64,000 nucleotides of DNA. Origin: Clostridia bacterium. GTDB lineage: Bacteria > Bacillota > Clostridia > Oscillospirales > CAG-272. The notes below the pieces were generated by a model that was not told the origin of the DNA, did no database searches, and saw only the letters and a list, made by a program, of their open reading frames with translations. Shown piece after piece: positions 51,951 through 61,606 of the stretch (positions are counted from its first letter, which is position 1; each line of letters starts with the position of its first letter). The stretch lies in assembly GCA_017428635.1 (NCBI GenBank), contig JAFRQK010000020.1, positions 1 to 64,000 of the forward strand, in the 5' to 3' direction. Made by a program: the position numbers and the translations under genes.

Positions 51951-53063
51951 ATGAGCGAAGAAAACAAAGCGGCGAAAAAGCCGAAGCCGCAGGCGGAGTT
52001 TTTGAGCGAGACGCAGATCAGAGCGGCGGTCAAGGATCCGTCGGGCGGGTATTTCTTCTTCGGCGAAGAGGATTATCTCAAACGTCACTACGTCGAACAG
52101 ATGCGCCGCGCCGCGCTCGCCGACTCGCCGATACCGGAGATGAACGAGACCGCTCTGGACGAGGATTCGTACTCCCCGGAGACGCTCTCCGAGGCGATAG
52201 CGGCGTTCCCGCTGATGGGCTCTCGCCGTTTCGTGTCGCTCAGGCTGCCGGCTCTTCCCGAAAAAAAGGAGGGAGAACTCGACCGGCTGATCGAAGCCGT
52301 ATCTCATCTTTCGGATTACCCCGAGACCGTTTTCGTTTTGTTCGTTCCCTCGAACTGGACGGACGGCGTGAAGTCGGGCAAGCCGACGGCGCAGTCCGCG
52401 CGGTTCTGCCCGCCGCTGAAACTCGCCTACGTTCCGCTTCTCGGCGAATCGAGGCTGATCTCGTGGCTCGGACGGCACGTGAAAGAGCACGGTATCGGTG
52501 CGGACCCCGCCGCTCTGCGCGAGATGATCCGCCTCTGCGGGCGCGAGATGTACCGCCTCTCGTCCGAGATCGAAAAAGCGTGTATCCTCGCGAAGTGCCG
52601 CGGCGAGACGGTCCTCTCGGTCGGCACGGTCAGGGAATCCGCCGTTCTCTCGCCCGAAGAGGGCGCGTTCGATCTCACGAACGCGTTTTTGAGAGGGGAC
52701 AGAAAGACGGCGCTCGAGTGCCTCGGCAGAGCGATAAAACGCGCCGAACCTCCGATGAAGCTCCTCGCCGGTATCTCCGGCGTTATCACCGATCTGTGCG
52801 CGGTGTCCCAGATGGCGAAAGAGGGAGCCGCGTACCCCGAGATCGCAAAAAGACTCAAACTGAACGAATATCGTACGAAACTGTACGTCGGCGCGGCGAG
52901 AGGCGTCCCGCAGGAAAGGCTGATCCGCGCTCTCTCCCTTTGCGCCGAGACGGACAAACGGCTGAAAACGAGTTCGGCGAGCGGTTACGCGCCGCTCGAG
53001 ATGCTCGTCTGCGCGGCTTCCGCGGCCGCCCTGAAAGAGGGAGGCGGGCAGTGGAGAAGATAG
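51951..53063 (+). CDS. holA: DNA polymerase III delta subunit
   Basis: A 370-residue HolA. The start YFFFGEEDYLKRHYVEQM is the usual N-terminal motif (LxGEExxL), and the middle contains the region ALREMIRLCGREMYRLSSEIEKACILA typical of delta. Delta opens the beta clamp within the clamp loader. A GAAGGGAGG ribosome binding site precedes the ATG. It overlaps the next gene by 13 bases. Confidence 0.9.
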   Translation: MSEENKAAKKPKPQAEFLSETQIRAAVKDPSGGYFFFGEEDYLKRHYVEQMRRAALADSPIPEMNETALDEDSYSPETLSEAIAAFPLMGSRRFVSLRLPALPEKKEGELDRLIEAVSHLSDYPETVFVLFVPSNWTDGVKSGKPTAQSARFCPPLKLAYVPLLGESRLISWLGRHVKEHGIGADPAALREMIRLCGREMYRLSSEIEKACILAKCRGETVLSVGTVRESAVLSPEEGAFDLTNAFLRGDRKTALECLGRAIKRAEPPMKLLAGISGVITDLCAVSQMAKEGAAYPEIAKRLKLNEYRTKLYVGAARGVPQERLIRALSLCAETDKRLKTSSASGYAPLEMLVCAASAAALKEGGGQWRR

Positions 53064-53662
53064 CGCTCGCCGTCCCCGTCATCGTCGAGGGAAGGTACGA
53101 TAAGGCGGCGGTCTGCTCCGTCGTCGACGCGGCGGTCATCACGACCGACGGGTTCGCCGTCTTCCGGAATTCGGAAAAGCGCGCGCTGATAAAGCGGGTT
53201 TCGGAGCGCGGTGTCGTCGTGCTCTGCGACAGCGACAAAGCGGGCGGAGTGATCCGCTCGTTTCTCAACGGAGTGGTCGACAAAGAGAAGATATACCCGG
53301 TCTACGCGCCGCGCGTTTTCGGCAAGGAAAAAAGGAAGAGGTCGCCGTCGAAAGAGGGGATCCTCGGCGTCGAGGGCGTCGGCTCCGCCGCTCTGCGGGA
53401 GATCTTCGAGACGCTCGTCAGCCGGAACCCGCATCTTCTGAAAGAGGGCGGCAAGGCGCAGCCGCGCGAGGAGGTCGTAAAAGGCGACTTTTACGAGGAC
53501 GGGTTCAGCGGCAAAGACGGCGCGGCGGAAGCGCGCGACCGCCTCGCCGCGTATTTCGGTCTGCCGCCCGGGATGACGTCCGGCGCGCTCCTCTCGGCGA
53601 TAAACGTGATCGCCGACAGAGCCGAGTACAAAAAAGCGGTAAAAATAATAAAAAACGGATGA
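53051..53662 (+). CDS. rnmV: toprim-domain protein, RNase M5-like
   Basis: A 203-residue protein with an N-terminal toprim domain: VPVIVEGRYDKAAV and VVVLCDSDKAGG, and the C-terminal stretch FGLPPGMTSGALLSAINVI as in RNase M5, which finishes 5S rRNA processing. GTG 53051 is chosen because GGAGG lies six bases upstream and earlier codons of this frame overlap holA. The second half (about 75-130) is less typical, so another toprim enzyme is possible. Confidence 0.8.
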   Translation: MEKIALAVPVIVEGRYDKAAVCSVVDAAVITTDGFAVFRNSEKRALIKRVSERGVVVLCDSDKAGGVIRSFLNGVVDKEKIYPVYAPRVFGKEKRKRSPSKEGILGVEGVGSAALREIFETLVSRNPHLLKEGGKAQPREEVVKGDFYEDGFSGKDGAAEARDRLAAYFGLPPGMTSGALLSAINVIADRAEYKKAVKIIKNG

Positions 53663-53682
53663 AAAACGTTCGTTTTGCCCGA

Positions 53683-53758
53683 TTTGTGCAAAATGTATAT
53701 GGGTAGAAAATTCGGGCCGAAAAATATACATCATGCACAAAACGGCGGGCCGTTTTTT
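53683..53758. terminator. inverted repeat and terminator after the RNase M5-like gene
   Basis: TTTGTGCA-AA-ATGTATAT (53683-53700) pairs with ATATACAT-CA-TGCACAAA (53724-53741). It overlaps a short terminator, AAAACGG/CCGTTTT (53739-53756) with a T-run. Confidence 0.65.
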
Positions 53759-54341
53759 GTGCGTATGACACTAAACGCTCCGCGGCGGAAAAACCGTCGC
53801 GGGGCTTCGCTTTTTCGGGCGGCAAAACTTTGTCTCCCGGCGTGTCAAAAACGCCCGAATTCCCTGTAAAATAAGGGAAAGACGGCGATCGGAAAACGGT
53901 CGGGAAAAGGCGCTTTTTCCCGCCGCCCGAACGGGCGCGCCCGACCGTCTGTCCGAAAGCGTGAAAAAGAGCGGCGCGAAAGAGGGGCCGAAATTGGAAC
54001 AAATTGTGTACGCGAAGGCGCCGTTTTCCCATACGCCGCGCGGGATCGCGCCGTTTTCTCGCTTGACTTCGCGCGCGTTATATGTTAATATGTAGATACA
54101 TTCCCGGGGCGCGCCGCGAGATCGCGGACAGCGGACCGGGGATTCGCGCCGTTTAAGGGCGTTCGGACGGGACCGAAATAATGCGGAGATCGCCGGAGAG
54201 TCGGCTTACCCTCATCATCCGCGGGACGCGGCCTACCGACTGCCCGGCGCGGACATTTCGTACTTTTTTCAACGGTTTCCGGCGTGCGCCGGAGACCGGA
54301 ATCAACATCAGCCGGCGGATGCCGGCAGAACGGAGAGTGCC
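53759..54341. other. non-coding stretch and long leader of the sugar operon
   Basis: No gene is seen. A GC-rich part precedes a promoter at 54063-54091, and the following leader of about 240 bases holds several GC hairpins (for example CCGGCG/CGCCGG near 54280-54300 and GCCGGC repeats near 54313-54328). A regulatory role of the leader is possible. Confidence 0.5.
54063..54091 (+). promoter_or_regulatory. promoter of the sugar-binding operon
   Basis: TTGACT (54063-54068), 17 bases, TAATAT (54086-54091), extended TGT. Confidence 0.75.
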
Positions 54342-57300
54342 ATGACAAAAAAGAGTTGCCGCAGGATAATTTCGGCTTTCCTTGCGGCGGTGACGGCGGC
54401 GGGTATTTTGTCCCTGCCCGGCTTTGCGGCGGATAAATCCGTCGCGGAAGAGGAGCGGGAAAGAGTAAGTCAGTCGATATTGGACGTAATAACGGCTATC
54501 TCTTACGACAAGTACGACGACCTTCACAAAGACGCGCCGGCGGCGACGAAGACCGTCACCGTAAACGCGGCGGACGCCGTCATAGCCGACAAGACGACCG
54601 CGGAGGTCGCCGAGGAAACTCACCTGGGACGGCGCGCGCTGCGCACGTCGGATTCCGGAAAGGTGACGCTCGGGATCGACGTTCCCGAAACAGGACGGTA
54701 TGTCCTCAAAATCGACTACTGTACCGTGTCGGACAAGATAAACGCCGTCGAGAGACTCCTTTACATAAACGACAAGATCGTGTTCTCCGAGGCGCGTCTG
54801 ATCCAGTTGAAAAAGATCTGGAAATACGAATACGTCGAGCAGGAAGACGGCACGATGCGCTTCAAGGTCGACGGTTCGGGCAACGAGCTTCGGCCCGCGC
54901 TGAAGCCGGATCACGTCTGGCAGCAGTACGTGTGCATCGACAGGGACGGTCTGCATTCCGAACCCTTCGAGATCTATTTTGAAGCGGGGCTGAACGAACT
55001 GACCCTGCAGGCGGAGAGAGAAGAGGCGTATTTCGCCGATATCACTCTCTGCCCTGCCGAGACGGTTCCGACGTACGACGAGGTTGCGGCGGAGTATGAG
55101 CGCCGTGGTTACGCGGCGGGCTCCGACGTCATCAAGATACAGGCTGAGGAACCGAGCGCCGTTTCCGATTCGACGCTCTTCCCGAACAACAACAGAACAT
55201 CCGCGATCACCGAGCCCCAGCACGCGACGAAATATCTTCTCAACGCGATCGGCGACGCGTCGCGCGGCTATGCGAACGGGCAGTGGACGGAATACACGTT
55301 CAACATCGAGACCGCGGGTCTTTATACCGTCGTTCTGAGATACAAGCAGTCTTTCTCCTCGGGCGTTTTCGTCTCGAGAAAGATTCTTATCGATGGCGAA
55401 CTCCCGTTCCAAGAAGCTGCCAATATCCGGTGCTATTCCGGCAACAACTGGAATGTGACCGAGGTTAAGGCGGAGAAAAAGAAAGAGGGTTCCGACGAGG
55501 TCGAGGAAGTTACCCTTCAGTTTTACCTTGACCGCGGCGAGCACACCGTCCGTATCGAGACGACGCTCGGAGAAATGGCGGATATCATCAGGCGCGTTGC
55601 GAACGTTCAGTCGAGCGTCAACGCGGACTACCTGCAGATCCTTCGCCTCACCGGAGCGAACCCGGACGAGTACCGTGATTACGGTTTCAAGCGCGTCATG
55701 CCTGAGACGATCAAAGATCTGTACGCTCAGTCGAAGGTACTCAACCAGTGCATCGAAGAACTGAGCAAATTCAGTAAGAGCCGTTCGGAAATGACGGCGC
55801 TTCTCGAGCAGGCTGCGATCGTCATGGAAAAGATGGGAACCGACGAGGACGAGATCGCCAAGAACCTCTCCGACCTCAAAACCCAGCTCGGTACGGTCGG
55901 TACGTGGGTAATCAGCGCGAAGGACCAGCCGCTCCAGCTCGACTATATCATCATCCAGCCCGCCGGGGAGAAACTCCCTCAGACCGAGGCGAACTTCTTC
56001 CAGGCGGTGGGTTATGAATTCGGCCAGTTTTTCGGCTCTTTCTTCACCGATTACGGCGCGATGGGCGTCGAGGACCTCTCGGCTGACACGTCTTCCACTC
56101 TCGAGGCGTGGACCGCGAAGGGCCGCGACCAGGCGCAGATAATCAGAACGGAAATCAACAATAAATTCGCTCCGACGACGGGAACGGCGGTCAACCTGAA
56201 ACTCGTCGCCGGAGACGCGCTCCTTCCTGCGATCCTCGCGGGCATCGGCCCCGACGTCGCGCTCGAAGGTATGGCGGGACAAACGAACACCGGCGCGTCG
56301 GGCGATATCATGGACTACGCGCTCCGCGGAGCGCTCATCCCGATCTATAACGAAGAAACGGGAGAGGGATTCTCCGACTTCAAGGAGGTCGAGAAGAGAT
56401 TCTCGCCCAGCGCGTTCATAAACCTCAACCTCTACGGCACGATCTACGGACTGCCCGTCGGGCAGGAATGGGATATGCTCTTCTACCGTTCCGACGTCCT
56501 CGCGGCGCTTGATCTCACCTTGCCGGAGACGTGGGACGATCTGCTCGCCATGATCCCGGTCCTCAAATTCAACAACATGGACATGGGTATCGCTCCGGGC
56601 GACAGTCTGCTCGCCACGCTGACGTTCCAGAGAGGCTCGACGATCTGGGCGGACAACGGGATGAGGATCAACTTCGACTCCAACGCCTGCCTCGAGGCGT
56701 TCGACATGATGGCGAGTTTGTACACCCGGTACGGTCTGCCGATCGCATACGACGGCGCGAACAGGTTCAGGACCGGTGAGATGCCTGTCCTGCTTGGCGG
56801 TTACGCCGCGACGTACAACTCCATCGTGGTCTATGCGACGGAACTTTCGGGCCTCTGGGATTTCGCACCGATCCCCGGAACGAGACAGGCGGACGGTACG
56901 GTAAACCGCACCGCCAACACGAGCGGCGACCCTGTGACGATTCCGAAGGACTGCCGCGACACGGAAAAAGCGTGGGAATTCATGAAGTGGTACACGGATA
57001 AAGACTTCCAGTCGTCCTACGCGAACGAATTGATCGCCTTGATGGGCGAGGCCGCCAAGTACGCGACCGCGAATCTTGCGGCGCTCGAGGAGATGAACTG
57101 GACGCAGCACGAATACGAACAGCTCAAGATCCAGTCTCAGTCGCTCAGCGGATACCAGTCTTACCCCGGCAAATACTTCATCAAGCGTTACGTTTCCTTC
57201 TCGGTAAACAACGTTTACAACCAGAAAGCGGATCCGATCGAGACGATCCTCGGATACGTTCCGACGATAAACAAGGAGATCACCAGAAAGAGGACCGAGT

Positions 57301-57563
57301 TCGGTCTTGAAACGGTCGATCCCGGTCAGACGCTCGGGACGAAGCGGCTCGACGAGGCGAAAGAGCTCCTCGACGAGGTACCCGAATCCGAGAGATCGAA
57401 GTACGAACCGCTCTTCAACTCGTTCGAGACCGCTTACGCGAAACGCGACGCCGGACTGATACGCAGCTCGGCTGACGCCTTCGAAGCGGCGGACTCCGGA
57501 CTGTTCGGCGAGGCGGTCGTCAAACTCAACGAGGCGGCGGACGCCTTCGACACTTATGATTGA
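54342..57563 (+). CDS. very large secreted solute-binding protein with N-terminal carbohydrate-binding-like domains
   Basis: A 1073-residue secreted protein. The signal peptide (residues 1-30) ends GFAADKS and has no lipobox, unlike most Gram-positive binding proteins. Two beta-rich parts (about 65-235 and 255-440) resemble carbohydrate-binding or sheath domains (TGRYVLKIDYCTV; AGLYTVVLRYKQS). From about 590 to 960 it is a family 1 extracellular solute-binding domain (GPDVALEGMAG, GQEWDMLFYRSDVLAALDL, PVTIPKDCRDTEKAWEFMKW). A helical tail ends the protein. It is the first gene of an operon with two permeases, and the usual binding-protein length is only about 430. It probably captures a complex glycan. 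Confidence 0.85.
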   Translation: MTKKSCRRIISAFLAAVTAAGILSLPGFAADKSVAEEERERVSQSILDVITAISYDKYDDLHKDAPAATKTVTVNAADAVIADKTTAEVAEETHLGRRALRTSDSGKVTLGIDVPETGRYVLKIDYCTVSDKINAVERLLYINDKIVFSEARLIQLKKIWKYEYVEQEDGTMRFKVDGSGNELRPALKPDHVWQQYVCIDRDGLHSEPFEIYFEAGLNELTLQAEREEAYFADITLCPAETVPTYDEVAAEYERRGYAAGSDVIKIQAEEPSAVSDSTLFPNNNRTSAITEPQHATKYLLNAIGDASRGYANGQWTEYTFNIETAGLYTVVLRYKQSFSSGVFVSRKILIDGELPFQEAANIRCYSGNNWNVTEVKAEKKKEGSDEVEEVTLQFYLDRGEHTVRIETTLGEMADIIRRVANVQSSVNADYLQILRLTGANPDEYRDYGFKRVMPETIKDLYAQSKVLNQCIEELSKFSKSRSEMTALLEQAAIVMEKMGTDEDEIAKNLSDLKTQLGTVGTWVISAKDQPLQLDYIIIQPAGEKLPQTEANFFQAVGYEFGQFFGSFFTDYGAMGVEDLSADTSSTLEAWTAKGRDQAQIIRTEINNKFAPTTGTAVNLKLVAGDALLPAILAGIGPDVALEGMAGQTNTGASGDIMDYALRGALIPIYNEETGEGFSDFKEVEKRFSPSAFINLNLYGTIYGLPVGQEWDMLFYRSDVLAALDLTLPETWDDLLAMIPVLKFNNMDMGIAPGDSLLATLTFQRGSTIWADNGMRINFDSNACLEAFDMMASLYTRYGLPIAYDGANRFRTGEMPVLLGGYAATYNSIVVYATELSGLWDFAPIPGTRQADGTVNRTANTSGDPVTIPKDCRDTEKAWEFMKWYTDKDFQSSYANELIALMGEAAKYATANLAALEEMNWTQHEYEQLKIQSQSLSGYQSYPGKYFIKRYVSFSVNNVYNQKADPIETILGYVPTINKEITRKRTEFGLETVDPGQTLGTKRLDEAKELLDEVPESERSKYEPLFNSFETAYAKRDAGLIRSSADAFEAADSGLFGEAVVKLNEAADAFDTYD

Positions 57564-57597
57564 GCCCGCGCGGTCACATCAGGAGAGGAGATAGTAT

Positions 57598-58542
57598 ATG
57601 GCGAAAGAAACAAAAGTCGTCTCCCGTAAAAACATGACCAAAAGGGCGTGGACGTGGCACCTCATGAAACAGAACAAGGTCGGCTACCTCATGGTGGCGC
57701 CTTACATGATCCTGTTCTTCCTGTTCACGTTTACTCCCGTCGTTCTGTCTCTGGTCATCGGTTTTACGGACTTCAATATGCTGCAGTTTCCGCACTGGGT
57801 CGGGATGCAGAACTACGTCACGATGTTCCTTGACGACGAGCTGTTCATAACGGCGCTCAAATGGACGCTGTTCTTCGCGCTCGTTACCGGACCCGCGTCG
57901 TACCTGCTCTCGTTCATCGTCGCGTGGTTCATCAACGACCTCGACCCGCGCATCCGCGCCCTCGTTACGGTCGTCTTCTACGCGCCGTCCCTCGGCGGCA
58001 ACGCATATCTCATCTGGCAGACGCTGTTCTCCGGCGACTCGTACGGGTGGGTCAACGGTTGGCTTCTCAAACTGGGGGTGATAAGCTCGCCTATCCAGTT
58101 CTTCACGAACAAGAGCTACATCTTGCCCCTCGTTATCACCGTCGCGCTCTGGCAGTCGCTCGGCATCTCGTTTTTGTCGTTTATCGCCGGTCTTCAGGGC
58201 ATCGACAGAAGCCAGTACGAGGCTGCTGCGATCGACGGTATCAAGAACAGATGGCAGGAGGCGTGGTACGTCACTCTGCCCAACATGAAGCCGCAGCTCA
58301 TGTTCGGCGCGGTCATGGCGATCACCGAAGCGTTCGGCTTCGGCGCCATCGTGACGGCGCTGTGCGGAAGTCCGCCGACGGACTACGTGGGCTATACGCT
58401 GTCGCATCATATCAGTGAATACGGTACGATCAGGTGGGAGGTCGGGTATTCCTCGGCGCTCACGTTCGTGATGTTCCTCATCATGATCGGCGCGAACCTC
58501 CTCGTTACAAAAATCATTTCAAAGGTGGGCCAGTCTGCATGA
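57598..58542 (+). CDS. sugar ABC transporter permease (MalF-like)
   Basis: A 314-residue permease with six membrane helices. The EAA loop YEAAAIDGIKNRWQEAWYVTLP near residue 205, here in outline, is where the ATPase docks. An AGGAGAGG ribosome binding site precedes ATG 57598. It works with the next permease and the binding protein. No ATP-binding subunit is encoded in the visible operon, so a shared MsmX-like ATPase is likely. Confidence 0.92.
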   Translation: MAKETKVVSRKNMTKRAWTWHLMKQNKVGYLMVAPYMILFFLFTFTPVVLSLVIGFTDFNMLQFPHWVGMQNYVTMFLDDELFITALKWTLFFALVTGPASYLLSFIVAWFINDLDPRIRALVTVVFYAPSLGGNAYLIWQTLFSGDSYGWVNGWLLKLGVISSPIQFFTNKSYILPLVITVALWQSLGISFLSFIAGLQGIDRSQYEAAAIDGIKNRWQEAWYVTLPNMKPQLMFGAVMAITEAFGFGAIVTALCGSPPTDYVGYTLSHHISEYGTIRWEVGYSSALTFVMFLIMIGANLLVTKIISKVGQSA

Positions 58543-59411
58543 AAAAGATGAGAACAAGACGGCACACCGTCGTACTGAACCGGTCGCGCGGGGGCGACGC
58601 CGGTATCACCGTAGCGCTCTTCATTCTCGGTTTCGTCATGGTGCTTCCGCTCTTCTACGCGGTACTCCAGTCGTTCAAACCGCTTGACGAGTTCTTCGTA
58701 TTTCCCCCGCGGTTCTTCGTATCGCATCCGACGCTCAGCAACTATCAGGATCTGTTCTTCCTCATGAGCACCTCCTGGGTGCCGTTCTCGCGGTACATCT
58801 TCAACACGGTGTTCATCTCCGTCGCCGGTACGTTCGGCCATCTGGTCTGCGCGTCCCTCGCGGCGTACGTCATGTCGAAGATGGAGATGCCCGGCAAGAA
58901 GATCATGTTCCAGATGGTACAGAAATCCCTTATGTTCAACATGGGCGTTATGGGAACGATAACGTTCGTCATCCTCCGTTACCTCGGATGGGTCGACACC
59001 TACTGGGCGGTCATCATACCGGCGTTCCAGCAGTCGCTCGGTCTGTACCTGATGAAGCAGTTCATGGATTCCAACGTGTCGAAAGAGGTCCTCGAGTCCG
59101 CCCGTCTTGACGGCGCGCGCGAGTTCAGGATCTTCTGGTCGATCGCGATGCCGATGGTCAAGCCCGCATGGCTGACCCTGATCATCTACTGCTTCAAGGA
59201 TCTGTGGAATCAGGGAACGAGCGCGGCTATTTACTCCGAACAGCTCAAAACGCTCAACGCGGGGCTCGGTCAGATCGCCGCGGGCGGTATTGCGCGTTCG
59301 GGCGTCGCAGCCGCTTCAACCGTCATAATGATGATCGTGCCGATCATCGTGTTCGTTATCATGCAGTCGAACGTCATCGAGACGATGGGTTCGAGCGGTA
59401 TGAAAGACTAA
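58539..59411 (+). CDS. sugar ABC transporter permease (MalG-like)
   Basis: A 290-residue permease starting MKKMRTRRHTVV at an ATGA overlap with the previous stop. Six membrane segments and the EAA loop ESARLDGAREFRIFWSIAMP are visible. A short C-terminus (SSGMKD) ends it. It forms the channel with the upstream permease. Confidence 0.92.
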   Translation: MKKMRTRRHTVVLNRSRGGDAGITVALFILGFVMVLPLFYAVLQSFKPLDEFFVFPPRFFVSHPTLSNYQDLFFLMSTSWVPFSRYIFNTVFISVAGTFGHLVCASLAAYVMSKMEMPGKKIMFQMVQKSLMFNMGVMGTITFVILRYLGWVDTYWAVIIPAFQQSLGLYLMKQFMDSNVSKEVLESARLDGAREFRIFWSIAMPMVKPAWLTLIIYCFKDLWNQGTSAAIYSEQLKTLNAGLGQIAAGGIARSGVAAASTVIMMIVPIIVFVIMQSNVIETMGSSGMKD

Positions 59412-59422
59412 GGAGGTACGCG

Positions 59423-61591
59423 ATGAAAAAACTGACTAAGATCCTCCTCGGTCTTCTCGTCGCGGCGACGCTCCTGCCTCTCGCGGCAAGCGCGGCCCCG
59501 TATACGACGTACACGTACACGAGCGACGGAACGATCCTGTCCTCGCCTGACGCCTACGTTCCGGACAGAGTGGTCGACGTCGATTACATGGGGATCGAGG
59601 ATTACGTCGGATCTCACAGGAACATCACGTTCGACATCGAGGCGGACTACGACTTCAGAGACGTTTTCGTGGGACCGGACCACAAGGTCTACGTCGTGGA
59701 CGGAAACCACGGAGCGCTCCTGATACTCGACAGATATTACAGGGTCGAGAAGATCCTGAACAAATTCGTGAACGAATACGGCGTTCCCGATACGTTCTCG
59801 GGTCCCACCGGCGTCTTCGTCAACGACGAACGCATCTACGTCTGCGACACGGACAACAACCGTATCGTAATGTTCGATACGGACGCAAACTATATCAAGA
59901 TAATCGAAAAACCGCAGTCGACGATCTTCGAAGAGGGCTCGATATACAAGCCCGTCGCCGTCGCGGTCGACGATTTCGGACGGCTCTTCGTCATCTCCTC
60001 GACGACCTACCAGGGCGTCATCGTCATGGACGAGAACTCCGTGTTCTCCGGCTTCATCGGAGCGCAGAAGGACACCGTGAACCTCTGGCAGGCGATCATG
60101 AGACGGTTCCAGACTGAGGAGCAGAGAGAGCAGAGCGCGGAGAGAACGTCCAAAGAGCTCAACAACATAGCGATCGACAAGGACGGTTTCCTCTACGTCA
60201 CCACGTCCTCGATCGACCCCGGGATGCAGCAGTCGTCCATCACGTCCAAATCAAAGGAAAGCGACTACGCTCCGGTCAAGAAACTCAACTCCTCAGGCGA
60301 GGACATCATGAAGCGCAACGGCTACTACCCGCCGTCGGGCGAGGTCAGCGTCGCCACAAGTACGACCGCCGAGATCAAGGGCGCGTCGGTCATCGTCGAC
60401 GCCGCCGTCGGTCCCGAGGGAACGTGGTCGATCATCGACCAGAAGCGCTCCAAGGTGTTCACATACGACGACAACGGTAACCTGCTGTTCGCGTTCGGAG
60501 ACCTCGGAGATCAGGTCGGCAACGTCGCGAAAGCGACCGGTATCGTCTATCAGGATTCCAAGATCCTCCTGCTCGACAAGCAGAACGACAGCTTCGTCGT
60601 TTACAGAAGGACCGAGTACGGCGATCTGCTTCTGAACGCTCTCAAGAACGACAACGACAGAAAGTACAACGAGGCGATCAACGACTGGACGGAGATCCTG
60701 AAGCGCAACAACAACTACGAACTCGCGTACGTCCAGATAGGTAAAGCGCTTTACCGCGACGGCAAGTACGAAGAGTCGATGGAGTATTTCGAGTCGATCA
60801 AGGAGACGGAGAACTGGTCGCTGTCCTTCGCCGAGATCCGCAAGGACTGGGCGAACAAGTACTTCTGGATCATCCCGATCATCATCGTCGCGGTCTTCAT
60901 CCTCGTCGTCAAATTCTTCGCTTACGCGAGGAAAGTCAACGCCAGGGCGGCGCTCAAGGTCGGCAGGAAGAGCCTGCGCGAGGAACTCATCTACGCGTTC
61001 CACGTCATCTTCCATCCGTTCGACGGTTTCTGGGATCTGAAGCACGAGCGACGCGGTTCCGTAAGGAGCGCGACGATAATCCTGCTCATCACGGTCCTCG
61101 CGTTCTTCTACCGGTCGGTCGGTTACGGCTACGTCGCCGCTCCCAAAGACGCGGACGCGCTCTCCATTCTCGGAACGGTCGCGGCGGTCATCATGCCGCT
61201 CGCGCTGTTCGCCATTGCGAACTGGTGCTTCACCACTCTGTTCGAGGGCGAGGGCTCGCTTAAAGACATCTACGTGGCGTGCTGCTATTCGCTGACGCCG
61301 CTGCCGGTATTCATCATTCTCGAAACGATCCTCTCGAACTTCATCGTTTCAACGGAGACGGGGATCGTACAACTCCTTTACACGGTCGCGATGCTGTGGA
61401 TGGGACTGCTCCTCTTCTTCGGAATGATGATCACCCACGACTACACGATATTCAAAAACATAATCACGATTATAGCAACGATCATCGGAATGATGTTCCT
61501 GATGTTCGTAGGTCTGCTGTTCGTAGCGCTCATCGGACGTATGTGGTCGTTCATCCGCAACATCGTCGTCGAGCTTGCGTTCCGATCGTAA
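59423..61591 (+). CDS. NHL-repeat, TPR and YIP1-domain membrane protein
   Basis: A 722-residue protein. A signal peptide (ending ASA) leads into a beta-propeller of NHL-like repeats (about 60-380: GPTGVFVNDERIYVCDTDNN, KPVAVAVDDFGRLFVIS). A short TPR region (about 415-465: YNEAINDWTEILKRNNNYELA) follows. Then comes one membrane helix (about 480-500), a cytoplasmic linker and a YIP1-type four-helix membrane domain (about 530-720). The propeller faces outside. AGGAGG is eight bases before the ATG. Such proteins recur next to sugar ABC genes, but their role is not known; a docking or gating part for the transporter is an inference. Confidence 0.88.
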   Translation: MKKLTKILLGLLVAATLLPLAASAAPYTTYTYTSDGTILSSPDAYVPDRVVDVDYMGIEDYVGSHRNITFDIEADYDFRDVFVGPDHKVYVVDGNHGALLILDRYYRVEKILNKFVNEYGVPDTFSGPTGVFVNDERIYVCDTDNNRIVMFDTDANYIKIIEKPQSTIFEEGSIYKPVAVAVDDFGRLFVISSTTYQGVIVMDENSVFSGFIGAQKDTVNLWQAIMRRFQTEEQREQSAERTSKELNNIAIDKDGFLYVTTSSIDPGMQQSSITSKSKESDYAPVKKLNSSGEDIMKRNGYYPPSGEVSVATSTTAEIKGASVIVDAAVGPEGTWSIIDQKRSKVFTYDDNGNLLFAFGDLGDQVGNVAKATGIVYQDSKILLLDKQNDSFVVYRRTEYGDLLLNALKNDNDRKYNEAINDWTEILKRNNNYELAYVQIGKALYRDGKYEESMEYFESIKETENWSLSFAEIRKDWANKYFWIIPIIIVAVFILVVKFFAYARKVNARAALKVGRKSLREELIYAFHVIFHPFDGFWDLKHERRGSVRSATIILLITVLAFFYRSVGYGYVAAPKDADALSILGTVAAVIMPLALFAIANWCFTTLFEGEGSLKDIYVACCYSLTPLPVFIILETILSNFIVSTETGIVQLLYTVAMLWMGLLLFFGMMITHDYTIFKNIITIIATIIGMMFLMFVGLLFVALIGRMWSFIRNIVVELAFRS

Positions 61592-61606
61592 GGGGGGGTT
61601 GAAACG

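Noticed and set aside
51929..53662. A continuous 577-codon frame covering holA and the RNase M5-like gene
   Set aside because: Only its last 203 codons look like a protein; the upstream part is the shifted frame of holA. A GTG at 53051 with GGAGG marks the real start.
54153..57110. A 985-codon frame antisense to the large binding protein gene
   Set aside because: Same effect as above; the plus-strand protein has a signal peptide, recognisable domains and an operon context, the antisense frame has none.
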